Origin: Endothia cerciana
Taxonomy: Eukaryota; Ascomycota; Sordariomycetes; Diaporthales; Cryphonectriaceae
Length of the DNA: 64,000 nucleotides
NCBI GenBank assembly: GCA_026119935.1
Contig: JALRMH010000060.1
Span: forward strand, 62,001 to 126,000
Reading direction: 5' to 3'
Below, piece by piece: positions 36,397 to 49,693 of the stretch; the stretch's first letter is position 1, and each line of letters begins with the position of its first letter. The translations under genes and the position numbers were made by a program. Under the pieces are notes generated by a model. It made no database searches. It was not told the origin of the DNA and was given only the letters and a program-made list of their open reading frames with translations.

Positions 36397-38679
36397 AGAG
36401 TTCTGTCTTCGAGGATGGGCTGCTGTGCATGGCATTCACCGCCGTTGGAAAGATTCATGATGGCAGGATGGGTTGACTACCTCTACTCGTTCAGGCAGAG
36501 GCCGCCGTCAAGTACCTACCAGCCATCACAGCTTTCCTACCTGTCCGTGGGCCACGACCGTCTGATGTCAACTTCCGCACCGCCGGACCTTGGGTGACGA
36601 CGACCTCACTACGGAGACTAGGCGCGGGCCGAATGCCAAGTGCTACCACTACCCACAGCGAGTCTGTTTTCGAAGACACAGGGCCAACAATCTCAACTCC
36701 AGATCGAGGCCCGGCTCGGTCCATGGTCCATAGACCCGACAACAATCGTACGACTTGAACGACGGCATCGACACGATCGTCGCCATGCCTACATGTTCGG
36801 CTGTCAGGTCTTCGCGACACCGGAAGCTACGTCTTGTCAATGTGGACGTGCTTAGCACCCCTCTCTGCCCGATCTTTCGTTGCGACTTCACAAACCTCGC
36901 ACTGCTTTCCTACCTGGGTTGGATTCTTTTCTGCATCGATTAAGCGAGCATAGCGACTGCCTTGGGGCAACTTGTTCTTCCGCGTGGGCGTTTCAGCAGT
37001 AGACTTTCCTGGCTTGTTTGCGCGCCCGGCTACAAACCGCCTCACGGCGACTTCTGACTTACAGTTCTGTTTCTTTGTGTTTCGACGGCAGCGCACGTTG
37101 GCGAGTGTCTTTTAACCCTGTACTATTTTCCCCTCCATTCTGCGATGTACCATTATGTTTTGAGGCTTGCAATCTTGCGATAAAGATCAGGAATTTGCAT
37201 TGGGTGGACACAGGGAAAATACCAGGCGTTTGGGAACATGGCCGGGCTTGGGGTCAGAATGCATTGAGTTGCATGTGCGTCTCGGCAACGGGGTTTGATT
37301 TTATGGGTGCTATCCTCAACGTTATTTCGGATCTTCTTGTTCTGTTTTTCTCACAGTTTCATTCATCTCTATACATGCTGGTCACACCGTTTTTCCTTAA
37401 CCTACATACCGTGTTCTTGATTTCTCTGCCTCACTGTTGTAACTTTTTCGAGTGCACATTTCCTATCTCAATCCCTTTCCCGAGAGCAGGGGCGACTCTT
37501 GAACCAAGTCCTGGGGTTCGACAGGGCGTGGTGGCACGAAGACGTTCAAAGCTGGTCTTCACTACATGCACTTGCTCGCGACAATGGATCAAGTTCGCTT
37601 CTCTGGGTTCTCTAATGACGCTGCACGTCCCTAGGCTCTGGCAGCCGAATGGCTCGTGCGTACAGGGGCGGCGAAGCGGAGTGGGAAGGAGGAGGGGCAC
37701 GCACCGAATGCACCGACCAGGTCGAGGTCTAGGGATATCAGGCCATGTATGGCAGTTCACATGACGGGCTGGCGATCCTTTGACCAGCGGGAGGGTTCCT
37801 TCGCGCGGGGCGGAAGGATCTCTGATGGTCCGAAATCAGAGATAACGGGTGGAGATTCCCGTCGTTTGTGGGAACCGCCTGGGAAAAGGAGCAGGAGCAT
37901 TTACCTTTTCCCACCATCGAATTCTACGCCACGCCGGGCTGAGCGATAGATGGTTGACGGCCGCCCTAGTTGCCGTGCCGCGCCGCATCGGAGCTGGAGA
38001 CAGCCTGGTCTGCAGACCAGTGGCCCTTTTTACAATGGGGGAGATGGAGGAGGCGAGGCTACTCTGATGCGTGCACGGCATTGGCAGGTTTAGACGAGGG
38101 GGCCAATGGCGCAACACCAAAAGGCTGACTGGTTCACCTTGTGTTTTGGGAAGCAAATGGATGGGATGGGGATCGGTTATCACCATGGGCTGGATACCTA
38201 TGGGTGGAATCTTATGGAGCACCTGTATCTAAACACATAACAACAGACCATAGCAAGGAGACCCTGCCTCCCCCGCGGGTCGGGAGTAAGAGACGCATCT
38301 CCATCACCAATGCCCCCCCGAGGCTATGTGAGGCTCGAAGGAGCTAAAGTTTACATTTTTGAGGTGCACGAACCCCCGCCCCTCCTAGGCCATCACGATT
38401 TCCACTCGGTCAACAGCAAAAGTACCGATCACATTATCTGTTGAGAGACCCCTGGCCGTCCGGCAAACCCACCAGACGCCGCGAGACATGTGGGGACGAG
38501 GGACAAGCCCCGCGGCTGTCTGCGACATATATTTCCCTGATGGCCCAAGCCGGCGCAAGCGCAGACGAGACGAGCGGTCTCGCGAGATTGCTGCTGGCGT
38601 GATGCACCGCGGCTAACAACAACAAAAAGGCCGTGCTGCCCATGGTGGTGGATCTCTCAATTGACTATAGTTTGAACCC

Positions 38680-38761
38680 TTTCTTCTTCTTCTTCTTCTT
38701 CTTCTCCTCCTCCTCCTCCTTCTTTCTTCTCTTTCTTTTTTTTCTTTTTCTCTCCTTTTTT
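38680..38761. repeat. TTC/TCC/T-rich microsatellite
   Basis: (TTC)n grading into (TCC)n and T-rich pyrimidine tract. Confidence 0.9.
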
Positions 38762-39979
38762 CATTTCTGGTCCATCAGATTGCTTCCCCCTGTCCCCCCC
38801 CTCCTCCCGGCCCGCTGACCCTGTGGGAATGAATGGTACGGACCAGCGCATGGGACAAGGCCCCCGGTTGAGGATTTTGGGCCGGTGATTTTTCGAGAGA
38901 GATTTGGGGGCTGAAATTCAGTCTTGGTAACGCCTTATACTATGGCCATAAAATGGGCGGGACAGGGGGGGGGGGATGGATGTCGAAGGATTCAGCTCTC
39001 CGTAGGGGGAGGGGAAGGGGGGGTATGTACTCAATCTTGCGAGACAGGATAAGATTGTGATCTGAATTTATCGACTGTTAAGAAACGGGAGTGTGTTTGT
39101 CCTGAGCTCTCTGAGAGGGGGTCCTGTCCAAACGGAGGAGGGGGAGGAAACGGTGGCTGTCTACAAAGGAGTGGGTTTAGCGCACCCACGCCTAACCCAC
39201 TCAGTAGAGGGGACCTGTGCTGTCCGATGTGAGGCACTGCACCTGTCTCGCATATCTGATTCCCACATCAGACAATGACATGCCTACATGCTGACTCTGC
39301 TGACCGTCCACAAATCTCACCCCGAGTCACCCCCAAGGGAAAAAGCAAAAAAGAATTTCTAGAAACATTCCGCATTTGGAACATGACGCCGACCATCTGT
39401 CATCCTGGGGATACGATATGGTGGTCCTCCCCCCTTCCCCCCCTCCCCCCCTTGTGTATGCACCCCTCCCAGATACCTGCCTGCTGCGGTCGGTTGGGAC
39501 GTGGAGCAAATAAGCGCGCAAGCGCCGAGGTGTGCAGAAAGGAGGAAAAGGGAAGAGAATAACGCGATGAAAAGATAAAATAGAAATAAAAATAAATATT
39601 CAGTATGTTACTTGTGGGCTGCACGCCGATTGGCCGTACACGGGGACGTGGACTGGATCTCCCTTGCCCGTTCGTATGTACGTTCCTGGCCGTGCCTAAG
39701 CCTAGTCAGTAACCATGCCGTGCGACCGCCAGTAAATCGTTCTGTGCGCCTTCTCCGCGGCGGGGCTTGGGTCACGCCGAGACCTGTGCCTAGTTTGATG
39801 GCTGCACGTCTTGGATTCCCCCTCCCCCTCCCCCCCCCAAATACCGGGCCCGGGGCGATGGGAATGCGGCACAAAGAGCTGCCTTGCATCGATTGAAAGT
39901 GCTCATCTCCGAAGAGATACATCGCCTGCTGCAAGCTGCAACTCTGGGTAGGACGGGGACCTGCAACACACACACACCA

Positions 39980-40003
39980 CGCCGCACCGCACCGCACCGC
40001 ACC
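39980..40003. repeat. (CCGCA)n minisatellite
   Basis: About four tandem CCGCA units after a short CA run. Confidence 0.85.
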
Positions 40004-40291
40004 GAGATGCAGCCCTACGACTAGAGAAATGTCACCCCTCTCTGAAACCTACCAGGCAAGAGATTGGCCGGGCCACAGCTGACGGGTCTCCCGCTGGAGG
40101 GGCTCCGTAATTCTTGCAAGTGCCCCCCCCCCCCTCCTCTCCCCGAGGCTTGACTGTGTGGGAGCGGTGTGAAGTTCCGCGGCTGGCCGACGAATCGGGG
40201 AATTTCGAGCGTGTGATGTCCCCCTTATTTTTGTCCTCTCCGGCTCCATACATGTTTTTATGATTACTACTATTATTTTATTCTGGTTCAA

Positions 40292-40316
40292 TTTTTTTTT
40301 TTTTTTTTTTTTTTTT
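40292..40316. repeat. Poly-T tract (25)
   Basis: Uninterrupted run of 25 T, the longest homopolymer in the window. It could be a poly-A remnant of a minus-strand retroelement, but no element is recognisable beside it. Confidence 0.9.
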
Positions 40317-41329
40317 CTGTCTTGAAACCTGACCACCGTCTGCTGCCGCTGCTGCTGTGGTCATCATGCCGGTTCGTCTGGTAGTCCACACGCGGTCATG
40401 CTCATCGATTTCGTCACCCTGCCATGTGCTCGGGTGGCTGCAAGGGCGGCACAGCACTCAACGTCACTCCCGTGGCCCAGCTTCCAGAAGGGAATGGGGG
40501 AAAAAAGAAACGGAAGAAGGAATATGGTTAAGAGGCTGTATCTGGTCAGACCGGAAGTCAGCGCGGGGCCTTTCTGGCAAGAGGTAATGATGTGGAACTC
40601 TGATTCGTCGGTGTAGGGAGACGCGATACCCGCCCAAGGTGCGGGCCGTAAGAGGGATGATGGTAGGAGCCCCAATCCGCCCGGCCCCTTCTCTGCCCCC
40701 TCCCCCCCCCCTCTTCCTCTCTCTCGCTCTCTTCAGGTCAGACCTCTGTTTTGCTCTGCCGGCTGGGAATGCCCCCCCATTTTCAGCCACTCATAATAAG
40801 AGACGGGCCCTGGGTGCGCGAGGAGGGCTGACCGAGATTAGAAAATGGGGACGGGCTCGGTGGGGAGGTGTGGGTTGTCAGCCCCAGCTCCGGGGAGCCG
40901 AGATGTAGGTTGGTGTGCTTTGCTCCTCCGCAGCGGCAGTGGGGTGGGGCCTTTGTGTAACCAAACGCCGTCCGTGTGCCCCAGGACCCTGGACCCCGTC
41001 CCACTGTTGTCCTGTCAGATTAACTTAGCGGCGCATTAGCGCCCCCGGTGGCACCCTGACTATGTACTGGCTAGAGGCCTAAAAATAGCCCCCACAGGAT
41101 GGGCTTCCTCGCTAGCGTACCGCCGTCCCAACTCGTGGGCTCATCCCGCGGGTGCTGGGGACAGGGGGGCTCACGGTTAGTGATCTGCCAAAAGAGCGTC
41201 CCAGGTCACAATTTCTCATCCATCCGGCATACTGTGTGTGGTGTCTCACCCGACTGCAAGTCGTCATCGCAGTCTCCGACACACCCGATGTGGGATGCTG
41301 CAGACGGGAACCCATAAGTGGGAAAGGGT

Positions 41330-41343
41330 GGGGGGGGGGGGGG

Positions 41344-41392
<49 letters not shown>
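41330..41392. repeat. Compound repeat G14-(CA)n-(GA)n
   Basis: A run of 14 G passes directly into about fourteen CA units and then about eleven GA units. Confidence 0.95.
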
Positions 41393-41811
41393 GTGGGTGT
41401 GCTGAGTGCAGCCGGGACATCAGGCGAGGTAGCACTGGCAGGGACGTGACCACATGGGCAGGATTTTTGGGGTCTAAAATTATACCAGTCGAGCGTAATG
41501 GGAACAGCAGCATCATCGCAGGTTGCTGACAGCTGTCCACGCCGTGCGGCTGTAGTACGTACTAGTAAGATGTCCCCGTCCAGAGACGGAGGGCAAGAAA
41601 GGAAAAGAAAAGAGAAGAAAAAAACCAAAAAAGATTAATTTATTGTAAGACCCAAAAAAATAAAATAAAGTGAGACTAAAGGCTTGAGGTATCCTTCCAG
41701 TTTAGGAAGACTGTCCTGCCCCGATCTCTGATCTCATGAGGAGCATCTCCGGCTGCGGGCCACGTTTTCCGGGATATGTGGCGCTGCTCGCCGTCACGTC
41801 GCACCAGCATC

Positions 41812-41871
41812 GAGGCATGCAAAACGTGACGGTACCGACAGTGACTCGGTGCCGGTGGTTCTGCATGCCTC
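41812..41871. repeat. 60-bp palindrome (hairpin)
   Basis: Outer arms of 14 bp (GAGGCATGCAAAAC, 41812-41825; GTTCTGCATGCCTC, 41858-41871) pair with one mismatch. Inner arms GGTACCGA (41831-41838) and TCGGTGCC (41845-41852) pair with one mismatch around a 6-nt loop. No coding gene is nearby. Confidence 0.8.
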
Positions 41872-42994
41872 TGGCCTCCTGGGACCGAGAGTCCCCAATG
41901 TCAGGATGAACTGTACTCATGTACTATGTACCAAGCTGCAGCCCTAGATATTCTGCCCCATCCTGTGGCCCCTTAGCTCACGAGCTGCTTGCTGCTCGAG
42001 TGCCATAGAATAGGGCCCCGAGATCTACGTGCAGACCTGTCCGCCTGTACTACATACCCAGGTATCTCTGAGAATCTGACCTGGCTGGGCGGTTGAAGCT
42101 GTTCTCCGGGTATCCGAACTTCTGAGGAGCTGAGGCGAACCTATTCGGCCCATCAAGAGCTCATCTGATGTAATGTACCTTTTTTTGGGGGGGGGGGGGT
42201 TTTGGCTGCAGCTGAGCTTGGGCAAGTCCGAAGTCCTGCGCCCAAGTGCGACGGATATAAAAGTTTTTTTAATACCCCGGCTGGTTCCGGCCTTCTGCTA
42301 CACAGGCAAGGCCCAAGCAGTAAGACGAGGCGTTCCCGACGCGTGTCTCTCGCGTGGCACCCGGCTCAGGTCTGCGGCGAGGCACACTGCCCCGCGGTGG
42401 CTCATGGTTCTGTTATGTAAGAGGAGGCCGTGCCGTCACCCTGGGGCCAGTTCAGAGACTAGCCGGCTCGTGGGGAAGTCGATTTGGCGTCTGACAGAGG
42501 ACACTCGTCAGAAGATCGAGAAAGGCGCCCCCCAGGAGATCTTTCATCACCTCAGGCCAGGCAACGCACATGGCGGAGGCTCCCGGGGCCGCTGAATAGC
42601 AACTGACATCCTCGCCGACCCCAATCTCGGGGCGGAGACATCTGTACGATACCGCAAGGGGACCCGGGTCCCAGGTCGGCGACCATATGAGCCCATTTCC
42701 TCTGGACCAGCCTATGCGTCTCATTCCATCGCCTCGCAGGAACACCGCAGCTGCGCATGGTCCACAGACGCTGAAGGTCCAGGCGGTTCTAGGCGGAGGA
42801 CGTGCCGGGCCGCTGGAGATGGCTAGGCGGGTGTGTTCCTGCAGCGCCTGCATACGCCGGCTTCAGGCAGACGGTCCCGCTCCGTCGTTGGAGTGCTAGC
42901 TGCAGAAACCTTACTGGTTCTGCAAAGGAGTCGGTCCCGAGTCCTGCTTGCCTGTGCGGACGCCTCAGGCTCTGCGTGGCGACGTCAAAGCTAG

Positions 42995-43024
42995 CTGCCT
43001 GCCTGCCTGCCTGCCTGCCTGCCT
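42995..43024. repeat. (TGCC)n microsatellite, second copy
   Basis: About seven TGCC units, the same unit as at 14205-14244. Confidence 0.9.
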
Positions 43025-43413
43025 AAGCGTAATCGGGGTGAGCTGTTTGGAGGTGTCGACACATGCCTTCCTGCAGAGGGGCGTAGTCTTCTCATGGACT
43101 CGAGATCCGAGGCAGGAGAGCCGTCAGCTCGTTTCACGGGGTACGCAGCGTCTGGTGTTGGTGACGAAGTGAGCATTATACCTATCAGAGTAGCGTCAGT
43201 TGCAGAAACCAAAGCATGCAGGGGTGGCCCCATACCAATACTGCCCCGCAGACAGGTCGTGCACGGGCCACCCCCACCATGCATCGTCCCCTTCTCAAGA
43301 CGCGCCCAGAGACGACGACGCGTATTGAATCTCAAAAAACGTATATCGATCACCTCAACCAAGTCTGCACCTGCCAACCACCAGCGCAAGCACTGTGGCA
43401 GTGCACCGTGGCC

Positions 43414-45652
43414 ATGTCTGCTGCGAGGAGGCCAAACAGCCAAGACGTCCTTGTTCGTCGAGGCAAAGACCAGTATGCAGAGAACAAGCTGAGTGCAGCG
43501 TTGGAATCGTTCAGACAGGCAAGTCGCTTGCAATCGCACTGTCGCCACTGTTTTGAGGGCTTCACTCTTCCCTCCTTCGGTTACTGACTGGTCCTCTACA
43601 GGCCGCTCTCATCTGTACTTGTAACAAGGTTCTCCTCATCTCTTCCAAGAAGCTCGGCATCTCCCTCCAGGCCATCCCCATCCCCGTCTGCCACTGTAAG
43701 GACTTTACGTCTCTGGCCAGCGATGACGACGACAAGCTGGCCATTTACAAGCTGGCTAAGAAGCCATGTACCTGTGGAAGCGGCGTGTTGAGCTGTCAAA
43801 AACCCACCCATATCGATGCCCTCAACGGTTTGGCCGCCGTGTGTGAGGCCTTGAAGGACTATGACAAGGCTTACCAGTACGCGTCGCTTCTGGTCATCGT
43901 GGCACCCCACGCTCCTGAGGGCTACCTGAGGATGGCGAAAGCTCTGCGTCTCAAGGATTGGTCCAATAGGTTTGCAACTAAGAGTCGATGCTTGTGGATC
44001 TATCGCCAGGCTACAGAGAGTGTTCACGCCTACGGTGACAAGAACCACGAGAAGCTCAAGGTTCGGTTTCTCATCTCCCAACTCTCTCCCATGGTCCGTT
44101 TCCGGCCTCGTACTGATCAGCTCACCTAGATTCTGGGAAGTCTGATACGGAGAGACATCATCCAGTCTCTTCCTGCCGAGATGCAGGAGCTGGTCCTCAG
44201 ACACCTGTCGTGCGCCGAGCTCTGCAGGGCCATGAGAGTGTCCAAAGCTTGGAATCACGCGTGCCGCAACAAGGGTCTGTGGCGACACCTGGAGTTCGTG
44301 AGACGCTGGCACTCCATGCAGGTCCATAAACTACCTCCAGGTGTCCTGACCGACATCATCTCCAAGCGATCTCAGAACCTCGCCACCAGTCTGGCCGTCA
44401 GGGGCCTGAGGGATTTCAATTTCGACGACTTCAAGCTACGGCTCATTCTCAGAGCACTACCCCGGTTACAGAGCCTTTCCCTGCACGGCTTCGACACCAG
44501 GACCTCACTTCACAGACCCGACCTGTACACCAACAAGACTTTCTCTTTCAGGGACACTCTTGACGCCGTGTTGAGGGAGGCACCCGATTCCCTGGAGATC
44601 CTCCACCTGGAAGATTTCCACCACAAGGAAGAAGACATGCCTTACTCGGTGCCCACATCGGTTCGCTTCATCCCCACCTTGAGGGAACTTAGCCTAGTCA
44701 ACATGTCTGCACCTGGCCTGGGCATGAACCTTTTGTTATCCACGGTCTGGCCGAAGCTGGAGAAACTAACAATCAACGGGAATGCGGCCATTGCTGATTT
44801 TCCTCGCCCAACTTTCGATCTCGTAAGACCCTGTCCACAAACTCCATATTCCACGGTGACCCTTCGTGCCTAACTCCTCTATAGCAAAGCCTCGTCCACG
44901 CAACTCCAGCCCTCAAAGACTTGACCTTAGATAGGGCCAAGACACGAAACGGCTCAGATCTGACCCCGAGATGGACCACGTTGGAGCGCCTCAGCATTGG
45001 ACAGCTGCAAGGCCGTCTTTTCGCACCGGGTTCTTTGTTGCGCTCCCTTGACCTGTCCGACGATGGGTGGGGAGTTTTCTGTGAACTTTTCAAACCTGTC
45101 CGTGCTACCTCCGAGGCCAACACGGAGAATGATACAGTCGCAGATAACCTCGACAAACTGGAGCACTTTCACTGCTCCTGGTCTGATGTTGCTATGTCGC
45201 CTCTTCAGTCTGACTTCTCCCGGCTGCGGTCGAGCTGCGACAGTGGAACACTTCGATCTTTGCACATCACATTCAATGTGCGAAGCCGAGACGCTCTGGA
45301 CCCGGTCCTCAATAAAGACGCAATCCACACCCTCAGCTGCTACGGTATCCTGATGCCCAGCATCAGGGACGGCGGCGGAGGCCACAGGGGCAATGTCAGC
45401 GAGTTCCTAGACTGGGTCGCCGGCTTCCCCAACCTCACCACCGTCGGCGTCTACCCACAAAAGACGGAGCAGGGCTGGACGGTCGTCGCGAGGCTGATGC
45501 GGCAGCGATCCAAGATCAAGACGATCTACACCGACGTCCTCCGCGGCGTCTACCGGGATCAGGTCCTCGAGCATGCGGCTAAGAGGGGCATCACTGTCGT
45601 CCATGCCAGTCGGGTGCCTGAGCTGGCCCTGCAGCCCACCGCGGCTTCGTAG
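43414..45652 (+). CDS. TPR/F-box protein with leucine-rich repeats (Pof3/Dia2-like, 674 aa)
   Basis: Four exons, 43414-43518, 43602-44060, 44130-44822 and 44885-45652, all phase 0; introns are 83, 69 and 62 bp. Intron 1 has a GC donor (CAG|GCAAGT) with a TACAG acceptor. The start is ATG 43414 (GCCATGT), matching the usual N-terminus of the family. Residues about 1-150 form TPR-like helices (LVRRGKDQYAENKLSAALESF; LNGLAAVCEALKDYDKAYQYA), with a Cys-rich insert (KKPCTCGSG). The F-box begins near residue 201 (SLPAEMQELVLRHLS). Leucine-rich repeats follow to the C-terminus (SLSLHGF, LEILHLEDF, LRELSLVNM, LEKLTING). The protein would act as substrate receptor of an SCF ubiquitin ligase; Pof3 and Dia2 act in genome maintenance, but orthology is not shown here. 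Confidence 0.88.
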
Positions 45653-46697
45653 CCGCTCCATGCTGCACATGCCGACTAGGGAAAATTACCGCCGCGTAAA
45701 ACACCTTCACAGTCGGCCGAAACCTCAACCTCCCCCTCTACTTCGCCAAAGTTCCTCTCCATCTTCGGGGACCCATTTGATGGGCTTGAGGACTTGACAG
45801 GACTGCAATATCCAGCAGTCACACAGATCACACCACCATTATTGCGTCGAGATTCGAATCAGGAACGATCGGGCACGACATTCTGAGCATCGTCATGCTC
45901 ACCAGGCGAGGCGTTGCGGGAGTGATATTGTGAGATGCCTGCGCGCCGGAACCGGGATAACCGACATGGGACGACAGCGTTCCAGTACTCATCGATCTCG
46001 AAGAGGAAAGGGCACCCGAGGGATCTGGGCCCGCATCAACAGGAACGTGCTGCAGAGATTTGCAGTTGTGAAAAAAGATTAAAAAAAAATACTGTCTCCA
46101 GGCTCATGTGAGGCGCCGAAGTGTGGGAGTGACGAGGGAGGACTTTGTCCGCGCCCACGATGTCTGCTGCTCTGTGGTAGGCAGGCTGCCTACCTAATAA
46201 CGTTCTGTAGGCTACTAGATAGAGGTAGGCCTTAGACCGCGAATGAACACTACACTGTACACCGTTTGGGCTGTCATGTCCCTCATCGCCACCCTGTGTT
46301 GATGCCAGATTCTGCGTATATATCGAGGCAGTGCCCGTTGTCAGTTCTGCTCGCCTGGATCGTCTCGTCGTGAATTCAGTACCTCGTCAGGTCAGGTTCT
46401 GAGCGGCCTGTGCTCAGCACACACCGGGTACCCAGGCACACATGAGCGGCTATCTACAGTGGACGCGGCGACAGGTTCAGAAAAATGCAGCAAAATCAAC
46501 AGCGCAAGTGGATATTATTGAACAAATGTCTAGCCGCCTCAAAATAACAAGGAACGGTAATAAAAAAAATAAAATAAAAAATTTCAACACAACCACGCCC
46601 CCTTTTCCAAACGGTGCACATGTAGACAAGACGATGACGCTCCGCTCCGCTCCGACCACGGCTCTTCTCGTGCCCGCCACCAACATTTTCAATGGAC
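45653..46697. other. Intergenic between convergent F-box and TinA-like genes
   Basis: No gene recognised. Contains A-rich runs (46075-46090), a small palindrome GTAGGCA-GGC-TGCCTAC near 46180 and TAGGTAGGC-like elements. Confidence 0.5.
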
Positions 46698-49693
46698 CTA
46701 CGCCTCCTGCTCCGGCACCTTCGGGGTGGGCGGCACCACCTCGCCCGCGATTAGGCTCTGCAGCTCCCACGGGCTCAGCGTGCTCCTCCTCCGCGATGCG
46801 ACCTTCTCCGCCCGGCTGCGCACCTCCCTCTTGCGCGGCTTGCCGTCTTTCGCGGGACTGGCGCCGGCCCCTCTTCTCGGTGTCGGTGCTGCCGGTCTTT
46901 CCCTCTCCCTCCTCTTCCGCGGTGATGCGATTGCTGTCTCCTGGATCATGTCTGCTGCCTCATCCGCGCCGGCGTTGGCAAGCGAGGAACCAGCAGAGGC
47001 TGGCTCAGGGGGGTTGATGGACATGCCACCCGCCTGACCGTTCTCATCCGCAGAGAAACTCGATCCATTCCCACTGTGACTCGTTCCCGTAGCAGCACTT
47101 GATCCGCTGAAGTCTCTGTCGCGCTTGCTCGGGTCTCCGCTGGGCACGCGAGTACTGCTGGCTTCTGTCGACGTTAAATCACTCGCAGTCGCATTACTTT
47201 TCCCGAGCCTCGCAGCTTTGAGCTTCGCACGGACCCGAGCGGCGTTGGCCTGCCTTTCAGAGGCGGCCAGCTTGGCAGCGATGCCTGCCACGGTGACGGG
47301 CGACTGTTGCGGCTGTGGAAGGACGCCCGCATTACGGGGCAGGGGAAGGCGAGAACTGGATTTAGTGGGTGATCGCACGGGAGACTCGGGATGACGCTTC
47401 GCAAAGGTCGATATAACCTCAGCGGGCACGCTGGTGTTCAGTGGCGAGGGCTGCTTCTCAACTGGAGAAGACTTTGCGTCGGCTGGAGAGGTCTTCTTCT
47501 CGGTCTGCGCAGCGGGCATGATCTGGCTTGCGGGGGACGCCCCGGTGAGCCTGGTGGCCCGGGTCGGTCTGGGTGGAGGCCGCATGTCGGTGGTTATCGT
47601 GGACGTCGGGGCTGGGCGGGGTTTTGAGGGCTCGGGCTTCGATGGGCCAGCTCGGGCAGATGAGGACGTTGTTGCAGCGGTGGCCCGTGTTACACGTTGC
47701 CTCATGACTGGTCTTGCTGGTGTCGCCTTTTTCTCCTTCGCCACATGACGTGATGTTTTGACAGCTGCCTTGGTCGGTGCTGGTGTTGACTTCCCAGACG
47801 GCACTCCGGAGGACACCGATCTCGCGGTCGTCTTGCTCGAGGCTTTAGAAGTGGTTCCTTCTGGTGATGGTTCCAAGAGAAGAACACTATCTAGGGAAGA
47901 GTTGGAGCTGGAGCTGGTGAGAAGGCCGGAGTTCGACCTTGATATTGGCTTCTCATTTTCAACCTCAGTCGAGACCTTCAACCGCTTCTGAGGCGACTGG
48001 CCTAGCTTGGTACCATGAGGCGGCGGAGTTGGGGCCTCTTCGTTTGTGTTGCTGTCCATGAGGTTCCCTGGCCGTTTCCTTGATTTCTCCATGAACATTT
48101 CTGCCGGCTTGCGGTTTCCTGCCATAGGTGTCTCTTCGAGCGGAGTGATCTTTGGTGGTGGTGGCAGTGTTATTGAGCCTGAGCGCTCGACTACGTTTGC
48201 CATTGACTCTGCGAGTATCTCAACGTTCGGCTCCGACGCTTGTAGTTCGTCCATATCAATGTCGATATCGTCTTGGAAGATACTGGACTCGGAGTCGCTA
48301 TCGTCAAGGTCGTCTTGTGCATCGTCGTAGTCTGGTGCTGTCTCCTCATATCCTTCGGCAGGAACGAGATGTAGCGATTCTGCCGGACTCGGTGGCTCTG
48401 GCTGCCGGGCGAAGCTGTGCTGACCCTCCTCCTGACCCTCCTCCTGACCCTCCTCCTGATCCTCCTCCTGATCCTCCTCCTGATCCTCCTCCTCCTCCTC
48501 CTCCAGCAGTGTAGGCAGCTTGAAAGGCTCATTCTGCACTGTCTCTTGCACGTTCTGCACTCGTATCGGGCTCAGGCGCAACCCCATCTTCAGATCCTCC
48601 ATGTCGATCGGCCGGCCATCAGCTGCCATTCTCCGGCGCCAGCCATCGATGAGACGTACTGCCTCCTGCCACCTGATCTCCATCTTCTCCCAGCCGTCGC
48701 GCAGGCGGAAGATCTCCTCTTCCCGAACGACGACCTCTTCTAAAGGCACGAATGACGGATTTGTCAGCATAGTGCGCAGGTGACCAAGGACACCGCCAAT
48801 ATCCATCGCGAGGTCCTCGGTATTCCCTGGTAGCGCGAGGGCATGACCGTCGCCCTTGGCGGCCGCATCAGCACCGCTCTTGTCCCACCCGCTCATGTGC
48901 TTCAGGCTGTCATTTGTCTTGTGGATTAACGCGAGCAGCGTCTCGTTCTCCTCACTCAGGCCCCGGGCCAGCTGCGCGAGGAAAGAATTGGTCTCCTGCC
49001 GCAGGTCGTAGTCCTCATCCGTTGCCGATGCCGTACTCGGAGCGACGTCCCCCCCGAACTCCCCAGTGACATGGATCGTGGTGATCCCAGCACTCTTCCT
49101 CTCCCCTCTTGCCCTCCCGGCATCCGCGACTGCCTTCTTCAGGCTCTCGATGTGCCGGTCCCGCTTGCGCACCTCATTGGCGCAGGCGGCACGCGTCTCG
49201 GCGACCAGTTTCCTGGTGCGGGCTGCCTCGTCCTTCAGCTTGTGGACGGTGCTCTCGGCGGCCCTGAGTTGTGCCTTGAGGGCGGCCTCCTCGGCCTCAG
49301 CGATGTTCACCTTCCGCTGTGCCTCGGTGTAGCGATCGTGTAGCCGGGAGATGTTCTCAGACTGGCGGAGGGAGTCTGCGCGCAGGGTACGAAGGGCGGT
49401 GGAGAGGGATTCGCGGTGCTCGGCGTCGCGCTTGGAAAGGGGGGAAGGGGTTAGCTGAGGGCACTGGGGGGGGGGGGGGTGGGTGCTAGCTAGGAGGAAG
49501 AGCAGCATACATCGCGCCGCAGGATCAGGTCGTTGACGACGGCCATGATGCGCCCCATCGTGTCGGCCAACTGATGGTCATCCTCGCCGGGGGTGGCGAA
49601 GTCGATGCTCCGGCCATCGCGCAGCAGGCCCCGGGATAGTAACTGGTTGTTGATGTACAGCGAGGCTGTGCGCAGGTTTTCGAAGTCTGTCAT
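46698..49693 (-). CDS. TinA/Msd1-like (ADIP/SSX2IP family) spindle-pole protein, 971 aa
   Basis: Two exons on the minus strand, 49693-49511 and 49430-46698. The 80-bp phase-0 intron has a GTATGC donor and CCAAG acceptor, and holds a run of 14 C (plus-strand G at 49466-49479). The N-terminal domain (MTDFENLRTASLYINNQLLSRGLL) is the ADIP-type start. A long coiled coil follows (about residues 60-180), then a second conserved helical block with NSFLAQLARGLSEENETLLALI. The second half is low-complexity, basic and Ser/Pro-rich, and ends RRSTLSPWELQSLI, a conserved tail. Family members anchor microtubules at spindle pole bodies, and the Aspergillus homologue TinA binds the NIMA kinase (recalled). 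An acidic repeat of Gln-Glu-Glu-Asp/Gly units lies mid-protein. Family assignment is by recall of the N-terminus and layout. Confidence 0.82.
48421..48504. repeat. Coding 12-nt minisatellite in the TinA-like gene
   Basis: Three TGACCCTCCTCC units, then three TGATCCTCCTCC units, then a TCC run. On the minus strand these encode tandem EEGQ and EEDQ units plus a poly-Glu stretch. The repeat is in frame and could vary in copy number without breaking the gene. Confidence 0.9.
49466..49479. repeat. Poly-G run (14) inside an intron
   Basis: Lies within the only intron of the TinA-like gene, as a C run on the transcribed sense, about 33 nt before the acceptor. Confidence 0.85.

Larger units (their letters stand above)
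36397..43413. other. 7-kb repeat-rich stretch without a convincing gene
   Basis: A 248-codon open frame at 37018-37764 lacks protein-like features and probably lies in the 3' UTR of the preceding gene. Beyond 38 kb the sequence is dominated by microsatellites and homopolymers: TTC (38680-38761), G11 (38965-38975), CCGCA (39980-40003), C12 (40123-40134), T25 (40292-40316), G14-CA-GA (41330-41392), G13 (42187-42199) and TGCC (42995-43024). A long palindrome lies at 41812-41871. Confidence 0.5.
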